Positions 35,229 through 36,366 of a stretch of DNA of 36,366 nucleotides are shown piece by piece; the stretch's first letter is position 1, and each line of letters starts with the position of its first letter. The notes below the pieces were generated by a model. The model did no database searches and was not told where the DNA came from. It was given only the letters and a program-made list of their open reading frames with translations. This DNA comes from Anaerolineales bacterium (GTDB taxonomy: Bacteria > Chloroflexota > Anaerolineae > Anaerolineales > DRMV01). Where the stretch lies: assembly GCA_027019065.1 (NCBI GenBank), contig JALUXH010000219.1, forward strand, positions 1 through 36,366, given 5' to 3'. The position numbers and the translations under genes were made by a program.

Positions 35229-36366
35229 ATGACGCCCCCCGACCCCGTTTCTCCGCTGCCTTCGCCCGACGAGGAAAGCGCTTCCGCTTCCACCCAGCCG
35301 CCGCACCTTTCCCGGCGGATGCGCGTGCTGGGCTGGTGGCGGCGGCAAATGCGCGCCGTGGATGTCAAACGGCGGGGCACGGTCGCCGCCCAGTTACGGG
35401 AAGGCTCGCACCCCGATTTTGATTATTTCCTCATGGTGCTGCTTTCCAGCGTGATTGCCACCCTGGGGCTGCTGATCGATTCAGGGGCCACGGTGATCGG
35501 CGCCATGCTCGTTGCCCCGCTGATGACCCCCATTTTGGGGCTGGGGCTTTCTTCCCTCACCGGCGACGACCGCCTGCTGAAAGACGCCACCAGCGCCCTG
35601 GTGCGCGGCGCATTGGTGGCCATCGGCACGGCATTGGTGCTGACCCTCATCAACCGCCCGCTGCCCTTTGCGCCTTTACAGCGGCTGCCTTACGAGGTGC
35701 TTTCCCGCACCCGCCCCGGCCCCATTGACCTTGCCATTGCCCTGGCAGGCGGCACCGCGGCGGCCTTTGCCTGGGCGCTGCCTTCGGTGTCCCCTTCGCT
35801 GCCCGGCGTGGCCATTGCCACCGCCCTGATGCCGCCGCTGGATGTGGTCGGCATCGGCATCGGCCTGGGCCGCTGGGATGTCGCCGGCGGCGCTTTTCTG
35901 CTGTTCCTCACCAACGCCATCGCCATTGCCTTCGCTTCCATGCTGGTTTTCTATGCCCTGGGCTTTGGCGAAACCACGGTGTTCCAGATCCACAGCGTGC
36001 GCGACCTGCCCGGCGTACTGCAGCTTTCGGGGGTGCTGGTGCTGCTGCTCTTGCTGCCGCTGGCCTACCTGAGCGCCAGTTTTGTCCGCCAGGCCGCCCG
36101 CACCAGTTGGATCGACAGCGTGGCCGCCGCAGAAGTGCAGCGCATGGGCGCCGAACTGACCAACATCCAGTTTGAAGAACGCAACGGGGTGCTGCACATG
36201 AACCTGGAAGTCCGCACCCAGCGCACCCTGCGCTATGAAGAAGTGCGCGACCTGCAAAAGCGCCTGGCGCAGCGGCTGAACCGTTCGGTTTCCATTGTAG
36301 TGGACCAGATCCTTTACACCAAGCTCAGCCCCCTCATCCTGCCCACGCCCACCTTCACGCCCACGC
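35229..36366 (+). CDS. DUF389 domain membrane protein (TIGR00341-like), 3' truncated by window edge
   Basis: Frame from ATG 35229 open to window end (missing from ORF track because no stop): DFDYFLMVLLSSVIATLGLLIDSGATVIGAMLVAPLMTPILGLGLS, ALAGGTAAAFAWALPSVSPSLPGVAIATALMPPL. Confidence 0.9.
   Translation, partial: MTPPDPVSPLPSPDEESASASTQPPHLSRRMRVLGWWRRQMRAVDVKRRGTVAAQLREGSHPDFDYFLMVLLSSVIATLGLLIDSGATVIGAMLVAPLMTPILGLGLSSLTGDDRLLKDATSALVRGALVAIGTALVLTLINRPLPFAPLQRLPYEVLSRTRPGPIDLAIALAGGTAAAFAWALPSVSPSLPGVAIATALMPPLDVVGIGIGLGRWDVAGGAFLLFLTNAIAIAFASMLVFYALGFGETTVFQIHSVRDLPGVLQLSGVLVLLLLLPLAYLSASFVRQAARTSWIDSVAAAEVQRMGAELTNIQFEERNGVLHMNLEVRTQRTLRYEEVRDLQKRLAQRLNRSVSIVVDQILYTKLSPLILPTPTFTPT

Overview
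A GC-rich window of about 36 kb with ordinary housekeeping and accessory gene content. Gene order, the Pro/Thr 'TPTFTPT' linker style and the helicase-associated gene suggest a Chloroflexota/Anaerolineae-like host; this is inference only. Protein-coding genes supported by readable family motifs include priA (5' partial), an XdhC-like gene, ileS, an NAD-dependent epimerase, a zinc alcohol dehydrogenase, a PH-domain + DUF92 pair, an orphan CydC with a GNAT gene, a GltD-like gene, a LysM/M23-type lipoprotein, a helicase-associated protein, a YegS/DgkB-like lipid kinase, RNase H, a GntR regulator, a slipin, SdpI, an alpha/beta hydrolase, an MFS transporter, a PLP gamma-lyase, a GAF histidine kinase, inositol-phosphate synthase, a cyclase-family hydrolase, MtaB, QueG, DUF429 and DUF389 (3' partial). 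Features absent from the ORF track are a complete one-piece tmRNA (ssrA) with a readable tag, a 33-aa bTHX ribosomal protein, an Ile-specific T-box leader with AUC specifier, and two parS-like palindromes. The strongest unusual signal is a family of about 190-265 bp MITE-like elements. They have GTAACTGTTCAGCC-type terminal inverted repeats and internal CACAGA/TTTGCG micro-modules. Three of four end-to-end copies are flanked by perfect, locus-specific 8-bp target-site duplications, and one is nested in an older relic of related sequence. All calls were made by eye from the sequence; no database search or folding program was run.
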